The position numbers and the translations under genes are program-made. The notes below the pieces were generated by a model, which was not told the DNA's origin, did not search any database, and worked only from the letters and a program-made list of their open reading frames with translations. From Cylindrospermum stagnale PCC 7417 (GTDB lineage: Bacteria; Cyanobacteriota; Cyanobacteriia; Cyanobacteriales; Nostocaceae), in NCBI RefSeq assembly GCF_000317535.1, contig NC_019757.1:5173501-5237500 (forward strand): a DNA stretch of 64,000 nt, given 5' to 3'. Below are positions 16,875 to 26,100 of this stretch, one piece after another (the stretch's first letter is position 1; each line of letters opens with the position of its first letter).

Positions 16875-17555
16875 TCATTTATCAGAAAACATGACGGTTC
16901 TAAATGTAAGAGAAATACGCCGAGAACGTTTAATGATATTTCCTTCAAAAGAATCACTTTTCCTTTTAGCTATTCCATGTGACCAGTTATATCTAGCTTC
17001 ATTTTTTAGAACGATTAAACTTTTTGGCTCAAGTAATAACGAAGTTTTCAGCCCTGTTTGATTATGCGTGAAATCCATTACACATGATGAACAAAGGCTT
17101 AAAGAGATGATAACATCTGTAAAACAAGATACACAGTCTGTGTGGCTAGAAATACCTTGACCAGGTTGGTATTCATTCACTATTACTTGATCGGGTAATG
17201 TTGGGCTAAATACTTTGTGTAGTCTTTGTGCTAAGGTTAACGCCCAGTTAGGAAGAGGTGCAATGTAAAATGACTTATCAATATTATGCTTCTTGTAGTC
17301 GTACTTATAGCCATAATGCTGTACTCTTCTTTGCAAATCTGTAAGCCACTGTTGACTGTCAATCTTCTCTACTAAAAAATCATGTTCATCACTACCTATA
17401 AAATTAGGAACATAAATTAAGTCGCTAATTTGCTCATTATTTACTTCCTGTAGTTTACTTTCACTTTGCTGCTCTTTATCCTCTTGAAGAAGTGGGATAT
17501 CTTCAAAAAGACTCAACTGATTACTAATAGTTAACTTGGTCTTGATTTTAGGCAT
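16875..17555 (-). CDS. AlkB-family 2-oxoglutarate/Fe(II) dioxygenase, ALKBH8-like
   Basis: 226 residues. After a 45-residue polar leader come RRVQHYGYKYDY (residues 76-87), NEYQPGQGISSHTD with iron ligands His138 and Asp140, RYNWSHGI with the third ligand His193, and RRISLTFR with the arginines (213, 219) that bind 2-oxoglutarate. All catalytic residues are present. AlkB proteins oxidatively demethylate alkylated bases. The HYGYxxDY wording resembles the ALKBH8 branch, which acts on tRNA wobble uridine, more than classical E. coli AlkB. Its ATG overlaps the stop of the upstream methyltransferase-like gene (TAATG), so the two are co-translated. Confidence 0.85.
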   Translation of the reverse strand: MPKIKTKLTISNQLSLFEDIPLLQEDKEQQSESKLQEVNNEQISDLIYVPNFIGSDEHDFLVEKIDSQQWLTDLQRRVQHYGYKYDYKKHNIDKSFYIAPLPNWALTLAQRLHKVFSPTLPDQVIVNEYQPGQGISSHTDCVSCFTDVIISLSLCSSCVMDFTHNQTGLKTSLLLEPKSLIVLKNEARYNWSHGIAKRKSDSFEGNIIKRSRRISLTFRTVMFSDK

Positions 17556-18529
17556 TAGTTTTCTCCCAAATCCAAAAATCGAATGTCATAGTAAAGCTTT
17601 GTTGGACGATTTTTCTTCCTACTTAACATATCATGATAGTAAAAAATAGTTTCAATTGGGCCAGTTATAGTACTTTTTAACTCAGAAACTTGTTTACAAA
17701 ACTCATGCCAATAGATATTGAAGTCTGAACCTTGAGTATTTTGGAAAATCAGGCAGATAGCACTTGAGTTAAATTTTATAAAAACAGATTCTTTTAAAAA
17801 TTTAACTAAGCTTTTAATAAAGTTTTCATCTAGGGAAGGACTTGCAAAAAAGTAGGAAAAGTTTAAAATAACTAATGAAGTGTCATTAACAAAGTTTGTT
17901 ATATAAGAAGATGGTTTCTCTGCAAATGAAATCGATTCCGAAGAAGGCTGGTAAAACCTAAATTCACTTTCTTTATGAAAAAATTCTGGAAATTGACTAA
18001 AATCCTTAGCTTTTCGGAGCATAGATTCAGCTTTATCTATACCTATATAACGAAATTTTAGCTTTTGGTTCTTGCCTTGTAAATGTTCTGAAAAATATCT
18101 TGCTACAGCTATTCCAGAAGTAAGAGGTCCACAGCCGAAGTCCATAAATAAAACTTGCTTGCTTGATTCAAAGAAGTATGGTTCAAAAACTTCTGAATGC
18201 TTCTCGAAAATATATAGCTGACTGACGGTGTGCTGCTTCATATTATTATAACAATAAACTAGCACCCTTTCGTCTGGGGTTAATCCCTCATAAGGTTCAT
18301 CAAACTCAGTCTGACCTGAAATAACATAACTTTTTCCATTTTGTTGCCCTTTACCCACTATGGCTTTGATTGTATCAAAGTCCCTATTTGCGTACGATTC
18401 TACAACTAACTTCTGCCATGCTTCCGTTCTTGGATGATCGTCGAATGGTTTTTGAACTGCTTGCTGGAAAAAGGTTACAAGTTCATCTGATTGCTGACAA
18501 ATTACTTTATCATTGTTTGTTATTATCAT
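17555..18529 (-). CDS. SAM-dependent methyltransferase-like protein, partner of AlkB
   Basis: Start chosen at ATG 18529 (MIITNNDK) because GAGG sits just before it; a GTG four codons earlier would remove that site. About 324 residues. A helical N-terminal region (about 1-120) is followed by a Rossmann-like core: motif I VLFMDFGCGPLTSGIAVARY near residue 130, then the strand YIGIDKAESMLRKA, where Asp would bind SAM ribose, then VILNFSYFFASP. It does not look like Trm9 or a common DNA methyltransferase. Coupled by a TAATG overlap to the AlkB gene. Both genes are A/T-rich compared with neighbours. Substrate unknown. Confidence 0.65.
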   Translation of the reverse strand: MIITNNDKVICQQSDELVTFFQQAVQKPFDDHPRTEAWQKLVVESYANRDFDTIKAIVGKGQQNGKSYVISGQTEFDEPYEGLTPDERVLVYCYNNMKQHTVSQLYIFEKHSEVFEPYFFESSKQVLFMDFGCGPLTSGIAVARYFSEHLQGKNQKLKFRYIGIDKAESMLRKAKDFSQFPEFFHKESEFRFYQPSSESISFAEKPSSYITNFVNDTSLVILNFSYFFASPSLDENFIKSLVKFLKESVFIKFNSSAICLIFQNTQGSDFNIYWHEFCKQVSELKSTITGPIETIFYYHDMLSRKKNRPTKLYYDIRFLDLGEN

Positions 18530-18781
18530 AAAATTCCTCACACCACTGACTATCTCTTACCGTCTTTGCCAGTAAAGATAGACTTATTATACCTCGGAAA
18601 TACGTTTGTAGTATGTTATTTCTGCATCAATCATTACTCTTGACATATTCCCGCTTATACCCATTGGTTCTTTAGAACAAATTTTAGACGAAACCTGGTT
18701 TCCCGAATATAACTACAATCATCACGGTAAAGCCGATTAAAATAGATACTTAACTCACGCTTCCTCAAGGAGTATCCAGCG

Positions 18782-19444
18782 GTGCAGCCGGACTTAATAG
18801 GGTTGGAAATTAGCAAGGGGGAACTGAGGCGCTTGACTGGGTTTGACCCTGAAGACGTTTTTCGACCTTCGATTATGGCAGACCGTGAGAAGCGCTTAGG
18901 GTTTTTGTTGAACGAAGGCTTGGTAGCGATCGCACTTACCCCGATTATCGTCGGCTTCATTTATGCCTTTTTGATCCTCCCCACCATCGGTTCTTCGATA
19001 AAATTGGGCATTCTCTTACTCATTCTCGTCCCCATCGCCGTCATCTTGGGGCGATCGCTATGGCGGCGGTTTACCTGTCCCCACGTACTCACAATCCTTT
19101 TAGACGAAGTTGATAAATATCACGAAGTTATCAAAACGATAGATATTCATGACCAGCTAGCGACCACTGGTAACTCCCAAAACAGCCTCAACGACCGAGA
19201 CAAAGTACTCGCCGCCATGCAACTGATTCGAGAAGATTTAGTCCGCGCTTTGAAAAGTGAACGTATTTTGCGGGATAATAAAAAACTGCTCGCTAACAAC
19301 CAAGAGTTATTTGTCAATAATTTAGCCAATCTGCAAGCTTTAGAAGTTAGTAGTCAAGCTGGCGAATACGCCCAAATCCTAAATCAATCATTGCAGATTG
19401 CCCTCGATGTGCAAGCAGAAATCAGAAAATTGCAGAAAGTCTAA
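18782..19444 (+). CDS. cyanobacterial two-pass membrane protein with cytoplasmic coiled-coil tail
   Basis: 220 residues from a GTG start. Residues 1-40 are soluble (GLEISKGELRRLTGFDPEDV), two membrane segments follow at about 46-68 and 73-92, and then a long helical tail (VDKYHEVIKTIDIHDQL to AEIRKLQKV) with coiled-coil character. I do not recognise a named family. It ends 55 bases before the sugar-acid kinase gene in the same direction, so the two may be cotranscribed. Confidence 0.6.
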   Translation: MQPDLIGLEISKGELRRLTGFDPEDVFRPSIMADREKRLGFLLNEGLVAIALTPIIVGFIYAFLILPTIGSSIKLGILLLILVPIAVILGRSLWRRFTCPHVLTILLDEVDKYHEVIKTIDIHDQLATTGNSQNSLNDRDKVLAAMQLIREDLVRALKSERILRDNKKLLANNQELFVNNLANLQALEVSSQAGEYAQILNQSLQIALDVQAEIRKLQKV

Positions 19445-19499
19445 GAAAAGGAAACCTCTACTTAGACTTGCCTAAACAAAAGTCGTCCCGTTGAGTTAA

Positions 19500-20831
19500 A
19501 TGAGCAAAAAACCGAAGATAATCGTCCTGGATGATGACCCTACGGGTTCTCAAACAGTCCACAGCTGCTTGCTGCTAATGCACTGGGATGTGGAAACTTT
19601 ACGCATCGGCTTAAGGGATGATTCCCCGATATTCTTTATATTGACGAATACGCGATCGCTAACTCCAGAGACAGCAGCATCTGTGACCACAGAAGTTTGC
19701 CAAAACCTGAAATTAGCGATCGCCGCCGAAGGCATAGACGATTTTCTCGTGGTTAGCCGTTCTGACTCCACATTACGCGGACATTACCCGATTGAAACCG
19801 ATGCGATCGCCAATGAACTCGGGCCATTTGATGCTCATTTTCTCGTACCCGCCTTTTTTGAAGGTGGACGAGTCACCCGCGACAGCATCCATTATTTGAT
19901 CATCGATGGCGTAACTACCCCAGTACATGAAACTGAATTTGCCCGTGATTCAGTCTTCAGTTACCATCACAGCTATCTACCCAAGTATGTAGAAGAAAAG
20001 ACCCAAGGGCGGATCAATGCGGACACAGTAGAAAGGTTTTTACTCGCAGACATCCGTGCTGGTAGTCTAGAACGCTTGCTGCAACTGAGTGGTAATCAGT
20101 GTGCTGTAGTTGATGGCGAAACTCAAGTTGATCTCAACCGCTTTGCTGTAGACCTGTTAACAGCAGCGAGTCAGGGAAAACGCTTTCTATTTCGCTCCGC
20201 AGCCAGCATTTTAACAGCCTTAGCCGCCTTACCTCCCCAACCGATCGCCGCCGAAAATATGGCAGAGTATGTGCGTGGTGGTAAACCAGGTGCAGTGATT
20301 GTCGGTTCCCACGTCAAAAAGACAACTCAGCAGTTAGAGTCACTGTTGCAAGTTGAGGGAACTGTGGGAATTGAAGTAAATGTCGGACGCTTACTTGAAG
20401 ATGAGGCCAATCAATCTGCTAAACTGCTAACCGAGATTCTCGAAAGCGTCCAGGCGGTACACAACACTGGTAAAACACCAGTGGTTTACACCAGCCGTCA
20501 GGAATTGTCTTTTAAAGATGTCAAAACCAGGTTAGATTTTGGGGCAAAAGTTTCTGGCTTACTGATGGATATTGTCCAAGGTTTACCATCTGATATAGGA
20601 TTCTTAATCAGCAAAGGTGGCATTACCTCCAATGATGTTTTGAGTACTGGTCTGGATTTAACTACAGCGAGATTACTCGGTCAAATTTTAGCTGGTTGTT
20701 CAATGGTGCTGACACCATCTGACCATCCCCAGTTTGCCAATTTGCCAGTGGTGCTGTTTCCGGGTAATGTCGGTAATGCTGATGCCTTGAGGACAATTTA
20801 TCAAAGATTGACTCAAACCGTGCTTCCTTGA
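19500..20831 (+). CDS. four-carbon acid sugar kinase family protein (OtnK/DUF1537)
   Basis: 443 residues. The N-terminal half starts KIIVLDDDPTGSQTVHS and contains FFILTNTRSL and VVSRSDSTLRGHYPIETDA, the signature of the DUF1537 sugar-binding domain. The C-terminal half has KGGITSNDVLSTGLDL and VVLFPGNVG, matching the nucleotide-binding domain. The family phosphorylates tetronate-type sugar acids, but the usual epimerase and decarboxylase partners are not adjacent here. Full family length. Confidence 0.85.
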   Translation: MSKKPKIIVLDDDPTGSQTVHSCLLLMHWDVETLRIGLRDDSPIFFILTNTRSLTPETAASVTTEVCQNLKLAIAAEGIDDFLVVSRSDSTLRGHYPIETDAIANELGPFDAHFLVPAFFEGGRVTRDSIHYLIIDGVTTPVHETEFARDSVFSYHHSYLPKYVEEKTQGRINADTVERFLLADIRAGSLERLLQLSGNQCAVVDGETQVDLNRFAVDLLTAASQGKRFLFRSAASILTALAALPPQPIAAENMAEYVRGGKPGAVIVGSHVKKTTQQLESLLQVEGTVGIEVNVGRLLEDEANQSAKLLTEILESVQAVHNTGKTPVVYTSRQELSFKDVKTRLDFGAKVSGLLMDIVQGLPSDIGFLISKGGITSNDVLSTGLDLTTARLLGQILAGCSMVLTPSDHPQFANLPVVLFPGNVGNADALRTIYQRLTQTVLP

Positions 20832-20934
20832 TGAGTGCCTCAGCACTCTCTAGGGTGAGGATATTTTTGCAGAAGGCAACTAATCTAAATATTGATAATT
20901 GCTTCGAGTATTCACGTCCTTTAGCTGGTGCTGC

Positions 20935-22023
20935 ATGACTTCTGATTCTACTATCCCCGATTTAGATTCAAATTCTGCGATTCCTGATGCAGAATTAATC
21001 TCTACCGTTGCTGATGACTTGGAGGTAAAGAACTCTAGCGTTTCTGATGTAGAGTCTAATTTTGCCGTGGCTGATGCAGATTCTCATCCTATTCTCCCAG
21101 ATACGGAGCTAAATTCTGTCATCCGCTATTTAAAATCAAATTCTGATCCTGCTAACTCAGATGTAAAATCTCATGCTGCTAACTCAGATGTAGAATCTCA
21201 TGCTGCTAACTCAGATGTAGAATCTAATTCTGCCTTGGCTGATTTAAATGCTCTTGAGTTAGTATTACCAGAACAGAGGGTGAATAATGCTCTCCAAGTC
21301 CAGTTAAAAACTGAGGAGGGAAGACTTTTATTAATTTTGCCAACGGAATCTCAAGTACCTGCCTCGGAAATTAGCTGGTCTGAGATTTGGCAACAGATGA
21401 GGCAGCGCCTAAACGCAGGGGATCGTTTACGGACACCTAACACCACAGTGCATCTGGTGGCAAAAGACCGCTTGTTAGATAGCAGACAACTGCAACAACT
21501 GGCCGAAGCTTTAAGTGAAGTGCAACTCCAGCTAAAATGTGTGGCGACTAGTCGTCGTCAAACTGCGATCGCTGCTGTCACATCTGGTTATTCTGTAGAA
21601 CAACTACAACCAGAAACTTCCCTGAATTCGGATTCCAAAACTACCCCCACAGCCCTAGCAGATGCCCTCTATCTGGAAATGACCGTCCGTTCTGGCGTAG
21701 AAATACGTCATCCTGGTACAGTAATTCTTTTGGGAGATTTAAATCCAGGTGGTATCGTTGTTGCAGATGGAGATATTCTAGTTTGGGGTCGTCTCCGGGG
21801 AATAGCTCACGCTGGTGCCGGGGGCAATCGCGAGTGTCTGATCATGTCCTTGCAAATGGAACCAACCCAATTGCGGATTGCAGATGCTGTAGCGAGGGCA
21901 CCAGAAAAATCGCCAGTGCAATTTTTTCCTGAAGTGGCACATATTACGCCCGAAGGAATTCGCATTGCTAGGGCAAGTGATTTTTCCCGAAGCCAATTAA
22001 GTAGAATCAATCAAGAGCCATAA
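20935..22023 (+). CDS. minC: septum site-determining protein MinC with long repetitive N-terminus
   Basis: Start set at ATG 20935 (MTSDSTIPD), the first ATG in a plausible context; an earlier TTG (20899) adds 12 residues. About 362 residues. The first 100 are acidic, Ser/Asp-rich and repetitive, including three 9-residue units of type ANSDVESHA. The MinC N-terminal domain follows (QVQLKTEEGRLLLILPTE) and then the C-terminal beta-helix (HPGTVILLGDLNPGGIVVAD, then DILVWGRLRGIAHAG). MinC blocks FtsZ polymerisation away from midcell. First gene of minCDE. Confidence 0.93.
   Translation: MTSDSTIPDLDSNSAIPDAELISTVADDLEVKNSSVSDVESNFAVADADSHPILPDTELNSVIRYLKSNSDPANSDVKSHAANSDVESHAANSDVESNSALADLNALELVLPEQRVNNALQVQLKTEEGRLLLILPTESQVPASEISWSEIWQQMRQRLNAGDRLRTPNTTVHLVAKDRLLDSRQLQQLAEALSEVQLQLKCVATSRRQTAIAAVTSGYSVEQLQPETSLNSDSKTTPTALADALYLEMTVRSGVEIRHPGTVILLGDLNPGGIVVADGDILVWGRLRGIAHAGAGGNRECLIMSLQMEPTQLRIADAVARAPEKSPVQFFPEVAHITPEGIRIARASDFSRSQLSRINQEP
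21151..21231 (+). repeat. three 27-bp tandem units in minC
   Basis: Units begin GCTAACTCAGATGTA and encode ANSDVKSHA, ANSDVESHA and ANSDVESNS. They keep the frame and lengthen the disordered N-terminal arm of MinC. Confidence 0.85.
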
Positions 22024-22067
22024 ATCTTTACTATATTTCCTGAACCCTAATCGAGCGCATTTTTATC

Positions 22068-22874
22068 ATGACTCGCATTATTGTAATTACCTCCGGCAAA
22101 GGAGGGGTGGGCAAAACCACAGTTTCTGCAAATCTGGGCATGGCTTTAGCCAAAATAGGGCGTCAAGTTGCCTTGGTTGATGCGGATTTTGGTCTGAGAA
22201 ACTTGGATTTGTTACTTGGGCTAGAAAACCGCATCGTCTATACAGCGGTGGAAGTCTTGTCTAGAGAGTGCCGCTTAGAACAAGCTTTGGTGAAAGATAA
22301 GCGACAACCCAATCTCGTACTTTTACCAGCAGCCCAAAATCGCACCAAAGAAGCCGTAACTCCTGACCAAATGAAGTTATTGGTGAATGCACTGGCGCAA
22401 AAATACCAGTACGTGGTGATTGATAGCCCAGCGGGGATTGAAATGGGGTTTAAAAATGCGATCGCCCCAGCAAAAGAAGCTCTCATTGTCACCACACCCG
22501 AAATTTCCGCAGTCCGTGATGCTGACCGGGTAGTTGGGTTACTCGAAGCACAAGGCGTTAAGCGGATTCATTTAATAATTAACCGTATCAGACCCGCAAT
22601 GGTGCGGGCAAATGATATGATGTCAGTGCAAGATGTTCAGGAACTTCTCGCCATCCCCTTAATCGGGGTAATCCCTGACGATGAGCGCGTTATTGTCTCT
22701 ACCAATCGCGGCGAACCTTTAGTATTATCGGAAACACCCTCTTTAGCTGCCATAGCCTTTGAGAACATTGCTCGCAGGTTGGAAGGAGAAACTGTCGAAT
22801 TTCTTGAGCTCGACTCATCTAACGACAACATCTTCTCCCGGCTGCGAAAGTTGTTGTGGACAAAGATTGTTTAA
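22068..22874 (+). CDS. minD: septum site-determining protein MinD
   Basis: 268 residues, the normal MinD length. The deviant Walker A motif KGGVGKTTVSANLG lies at residues 10-23, ALVDADFGLRNLDLLLG follows, and the C-terminus ends in an amphipathic helix (IFSRLRKLLWTKIV) for membrane binding. This ATPase recruits MinC to the membrane and oscillates under control of MinE. It starts 44 bases after minC. Confidence 0.96.
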   Translation: MTRIIVITSGKGGVGKTTVSANLGMALAKIGRQVALVDADFGLRNLDLLLGLENRIVYTAVEVLSRECRLEQALVKDKRQPNLVLLPAAQNRTKEAVTPDQMKLLVNALAQKYQYVVIDSPAGIEMGFKNAIAPAKEALIVTTPEISAVRDADRVVGLLEAQGVKRIHLIINRIRPAMVRANDMMSVQDVQELLAIPLIGVIPDDERVIVSTNRGEPLVLSETPSLAAIAFENIARRLEGETVEFLELDSSNDNIFSRLRKLLWTKIV

Positions 22875-22909
22875 CTCATTTTCTAGTCTCCGCCTAAGAC
22901 TTAGTTGCA

Positions 22910-23209
22910 ATGATTCTTGAAATTATCGAAAAACTTTTTCTTCGCAGTCCCGACACCAGTCGCACCCAAGTTAAACGCCGCCTACAACTAGTGATTGCCC
23001 ACGACCGCGCCGACTTAGACCCCCAAACGCTGGAAAAAATGCGCCAAGAAATCCTCGCCATAGTCTGTCGCTATGTAGAAATTGAGACAGACGGCTTGGA
23101 GTTCTCCCTAGAAAGCAACAACCGAACAACAGCTTTGATTGCTAATTTACCCATCCGTCGGGTAAAAGAAACTCTACCTGAATTAGAAAGCAGCGATAAA
23201 CCACAGTAG
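22910..23209 (+). CDS. minE: cell division topological specificity factor MinE
   Basis: 99 residues. The anti-MinCD segment [20 protein letters not shown] lies near residue 19 and the topological specificity domain ([20 protein letters not shown]) follows. It stimulates MinD ATPase and confines division inhibition to the poles. Last gene of minCDE, 35 bases after minD. Confidence 0.95.
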   Translation: MILEIIEKLFLRSPDTSRTQVKRRLQLVIAHDRADLDPQTLEKMRQEILAIVCRYVEIETDGLEFSLESNNRTTALIANLPIRRVKETLPELESSDKPQ

Positions 23210-23282
23210 GTTATCAATTGTTTTTTACCTGAAACAGCTATTTTCAGCTCAATAAAACACACAAAAGAAATTAAACCTTCTG

Positions 23283-23308
23283 TAGAGACGTTTCATCAAA
23301 CGTCTCTA
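23283..23308. repeat. inverted repeat TAGAGACGTTT
   Basis: A perfect 11-bp stem (TAGAGACGTTT/AAACGTCTCTA) with a four-base loop, downstream of minE and before the convergent Uma2 gene. A close relative lies at 35041-35070. It is probably a dispersed genomic repeat and could serve as a terminator. Confidence 0.7.
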
Positions 23309-23361
23309 TAATGTGGTATGTGAAAATGCAAATTGCTATAACTTGGGACAGCCGTAATAGA

Positions 23362-24015
23362 CTAACCCATCTCAGGCTCAACACCCAGCGCCTTTAACTG
23401 TTCCTTCAACTTTTCCACCTGCAACTCAGACTGTTGTAACGCCTGCGCTAACTCCCCAGGAGCCAACAACTTCTCCCCCGTATCTTCCCGATAAAAAGCA
23501 ATCAATTCGCCATCAACTTCCAACCGCAGTTTTAAAGGCTCGCATCGTCCATCAGTAATTGGTTCATACTCTTCTCTATATAAACGATAGCCTTGTAACT
23601 GTTCGGTTATCCATTCTCCCTTGGGGTCAAATAACCAGTACTCCTGTACCCCTAACTGCTCATACAAAGTCTTTTTGAAACCTATATCCTGATTTTTAGT
23701 ACCTGGAGAAGTCATTTCAAAAATCACCGCAGGTACTTGTCCTTCTTCCCAAATCTTGTAATTATCTCGACCCCCAGGAGCAACATTAAAAATTACCATT
23801 ACATCCGAAGCTACCCTCAATTTAGGATAACCTTGAGCATAGTAGAGAAATTGATCTCCTAAAACAGTCGCTTGCTGTCCCTGCAAATACTGTCTCAAGA
23901 TTTCTAAAGTTACAAGTATTGCATACAAATGAATGTAGGATTCCGCCAAGGGTTTACCATCCGAACTAGGATAAAAAATTTCTGTTGGTTGAGGAGTATT
24001 TACGAGGGTAGTCAT
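23362..24015 (-). CDS. Uma2 (DUF820) family predicted endonuclease
   Basis: 217 residues. PSSDGKPLAESYIHLYAIL near the start, RVASDVMVIFNV in the middle and VPAVIFEMTSPGTKNQDIGF with LYEQLGVQEYWLFDP later are the family signature of the PD-(D/E)xK-like fold, with the acidic residues in SDV and FEM as likely active-site ligands. The C-terminus is a coiled coil (ALQQSELQVEKLKEQLKALG), common in this family. The family is greatly expanded in cyanobacteria; the role is unknown. Confidence 0.85.
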   Translation of the reverse strand: MTTLVNTPQPTEIFYPSSDGKPLAESYIHLYAILVTLEILRQYLQGQQATVLGDQFLYYAQGYPKLRVASDVMVIFNVAPGGRDNYKIWEEGQVPAVIFEMTSPGTKNQDIGFKKTLYEQLGVQEYWLFDPKGEWITEQLQGYRLYREEYEPITDGRCEPLKLRLEVDGELIAFYREDTGEKLLAPGELAQALQQSELQVEKLKEQLKALGVEPEMG

Positions 24016-24065
24016 AATTAGCCACCTGGGTTTAGGGGATAACTGGGTGCTTCTATTATTTTAGA

Positions 24066-24266
24066 CTGCGAATACGAGAATTAGCCCAGAAGCAAGGTTG
24101 GACACTGCAAGATGTTGCTGATCGTGCTGGAGTCAACTACAACACAGTCAAAAGCTATGCTCGGCGTGATGACGGTATGAATACAGTTGATTTAAGTGCA
24201 GTCTATAAAATAGCCCGTGCTTTTGAGGTAAGTATTGAAGAATTAATGGAATTAGTGGAAGAGTAG
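24066..24266 (+). pseudogene. XRE-type helix-turn-helix protein without a normal start codon
   Basis: The frame reads LRIRELAQKQGWTLQDVADR, then AGVNYNTVKSYARR and FEVSIEELMELVEE, a complete short Cro/XRE HTH domain of 66 codons. Upstream in frame the next stop is at 24033-24035 and no ATG, GTG or TTG lies between, only CTG (24066) and ATA/ATT-type codons. Homologues usually begin MRLRIREL, so the start seems lost or a rare codon is used. It lies 31 bases before a Uma2 gene on the same strand. Confidence 0.6.
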
Positions 24267-24297
24267 AATAGTAGGCGATCGCAATTGGTGACGACAA

Positions 24298-24885
24298 ATG
24301 GTAGCAAATCCCAGTTATAGCTATATTTCCCCAGAAGACTATCTCCAAGGCGAAGAAACCAGCCCTGTTAAGCACGAATATAGACAGGGAGAGGTTTACG
24401 CAATGGCAGGAGCAAGTAATACTCATGTAATTATTGCAGGTAATCTGTTTGCTACGCTGAGAAATCATCTGCGTGGAAGCGGATGTCAGGCTTACATATC
24501 AGATACCAAGGCACATATTGAATCGATTAATACCTATTACTACCCTGATGTCATGGTAAGTTGTGACCAAAGGGATAAAACCTTTAACAATTTTTTGCGT
24601 TATCCCTGTTTAATCATTGAGGTTTTATCACCTTCTACAGAAGGCTTTGACAGAGGTGATAAATTTGCTGATTACCGAAATTTAGAATCACTTCAAGAAT
24701 ATGTATTAGTCAGTCAAAACCGCATCAATCTGGAAATTTTTCGCCGTAACCCAGAAGGGCAATGGGTACTTTATCCCTATGGAAAAGAGGATACAATACA
24801 TCTAGCGAGTGTAGATTTTCGCTGTGCTGTTACAGACGTGTATGAAGATGTTACTTTTGAATCGCCTCAATTGACAACCGAGTAA
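24298..24885 (+). CDS. Uma2 (DUF820) family predicted endonuclease
   Basis: 195 residues with the full signature: SYISPEDYLQGEETSPVKHE, GEVYAMAGAS, TYYYPDVMVSCD, YPCLIIEVLSPSTEGFDRGD and LQEYVLVSQNRINLEIFRR. The PDV and IEV acidic residues are the likely nuclease ligands. It follows the XRE-like fragment and precedes a DUF29 gene on the same strand. Start ATG follows TGACGACAA without a strong ribosome-binding site. Confidence 0.88.
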   Translation: MVANPSYSYISPEDYLQGEETSPVKHEYRQGEVYAMAGASNTHVIIAGNLFATLRNHLRGSGCQAYISDTKAHIESINTYYYPDVMVSCDQRDKTFNNFLRYPCLIIEVLSPSTEGFDRGDKFADYRNLESLQEYVLVSQNRINLEIFRRNPEGQWVLYPYGKEDTIHLASVDFRCAVTDVYEDVTFESPQLTTE

Positions 24886-24949
24886 AAATGCTGTGATTTT
24901 AATAAGCTACGCTAGAAAATTATCTAACAAGTTTTCGATGTAACCTGCC

Positions 24950-25402
24950 ATGTCTCCTCTAACAACTGATTCCCAAAATCTTTATGAAGTAGATTATCTG
25001 CAATGGCTAGAAACTACTGTAGAAAAACTCCGAAGTCAAGAATATTCAACTGTGGATTGGGGGAATCTGATTGAGGAAATTGAGGACATGGGAAGGAGTG
25101 AGAAAAGAAGTTTAGAAAGCAACTTGATTGTAATTATATTGCATTTGCTTAAATGGCATTTTCAACCAGATAATAGAAGTGGTAGCTGGGAAGGAAGCAT
25201 TATTGAACATCGCCGCCGAGTTAAAAAACTTCTCAACGAATCTCCTAGCCTCAAGCCTTATCTAGAAAGTATATTTGTCGAGTCCTATACAGAAGCAGTC
25301 AAACAATCAAAAGCTGAAACTAGACTACCATTAGAGAATTTTCCTATAGAATGTCCATATACTCTAGCAAATGTAATTGATGATGAGTTTTTGCCGGAGT
25401 AA
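24950..25402 (+). CDS. DUF29 family protein
   Basis: 150 residues with the DUF29 pattern LYEVDYLQWLETTVEKLRSQ, VDWGNLIEEIEDMGRSEKRS, and the helix ILHLLKWHFQPDNRSGSWEG. The family is abundant in cyanobacteria and has no established function. It is soluble and helical. Encoded 64 bases after the Uma2 gene. Confidence 0.85.
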   Translation: MSPLTTDSQNLYEVDYLQWLETTVEKLRSQEYSTVDWGNLIEEIEDMGRSEKRSLESNLIVIILHLLKWHFQPDNRSGSWEGSIIEHRRRVKKLLNESPSLKPYLESIFVESYTEAVKQSKAETRLPLENFPIECPYTLANVIDDEFLPE

Positions 25403-25489
25403 GTTTTAGTAAGTTAGCAGGTTTGGATAAAATTGATAGACTTAATAGAGAGCCAATACTTACCCTTGATTCAGTATGGATTGATATCT

Positions 25490-25948
25490 TTAGCCTAATT
25501 TAAGTACTTTTAAAATATGCTTTTGAAATTCTGGTAATCCGCCTCGACTATCCCAATGTTCTTTGAATGTAGGTAAATTTTCTAACTCCATAACTTTACC
25601 TCCTTCAAGGTGGACATGATAGCCAAATATAGCATCTTGATCTGGAGGAACACTCCAATAATCCGCTATCCAAACTGCTTGAACAAGACGATAAATATTA
25701 AATTCTGTATCACGATCATCGTTGTACAGAGTATTATTCAGAAGTTTGACAATATGTGTTACTTTGGTACGTTGTCTGAGAATAATCAATTCACCTTCCT
25801 TTGGCCTGATAGCATTATCTTTATATTCTGGTTTTTTCCAATGTAATGCAAAAATTTTTAAATCAGTATTAATATCTTCATAAGCCCAATATTTATCATC
25901 TCCTTGATGATTTATATTCTTAGTCCACTTTAGTTCTGTTAAATCCAT
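25490..25948 (-). CDS. hypothetical protein
   Basis: 152 residues, soluble, rich in aromatic residues (KYWAYEDINTDLKIFALHWK, then ILRQRTKVTHIVKLLNN and AVWIADYWSVPPDQDAIFGY). The wording resembles small nucleic-acid or effector-associated domains, but I do not recognise a family. It lies between the DUF29 gene and a third Uma2 gene, in an A/T-rich stretch. Confidence 0.6.
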   Translation of the reverse strand: MDLTELKWTKNINHQGDDKYWAYEDINTDLKIFALHWKKPEYKDNAIRPKEGELIILRQRTKVTHIVKLLNNTLYNDDRDTEFNIYRLVQAVWIADYWSVPPDQDAIFGYHVHLEGGKVMELENLPTFKEHWDSRGGLPEFQKHILKVLKLG

Positions 25949-26100
25949 AATTAACTAAGGACAATTAAATTATCTATGTGTATTGTATAACTTTTCTAGC
26001 CCCATATTTAATAGTAATATTACAGATTAAAATAAAGAATTAAATTAATTAATCAAGATTAAACCACAGTATTATCACTGAATAAAAATAACTAACAACT

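Noticed and set aside
18655-18960. 101-codon minus-strand ORF overlapping the start of the two-pass membrane protein gene
   Set aside because: Composition is random-like, while the plus-strand frame has clear membrane helices and a conserved-looking N-terminus.
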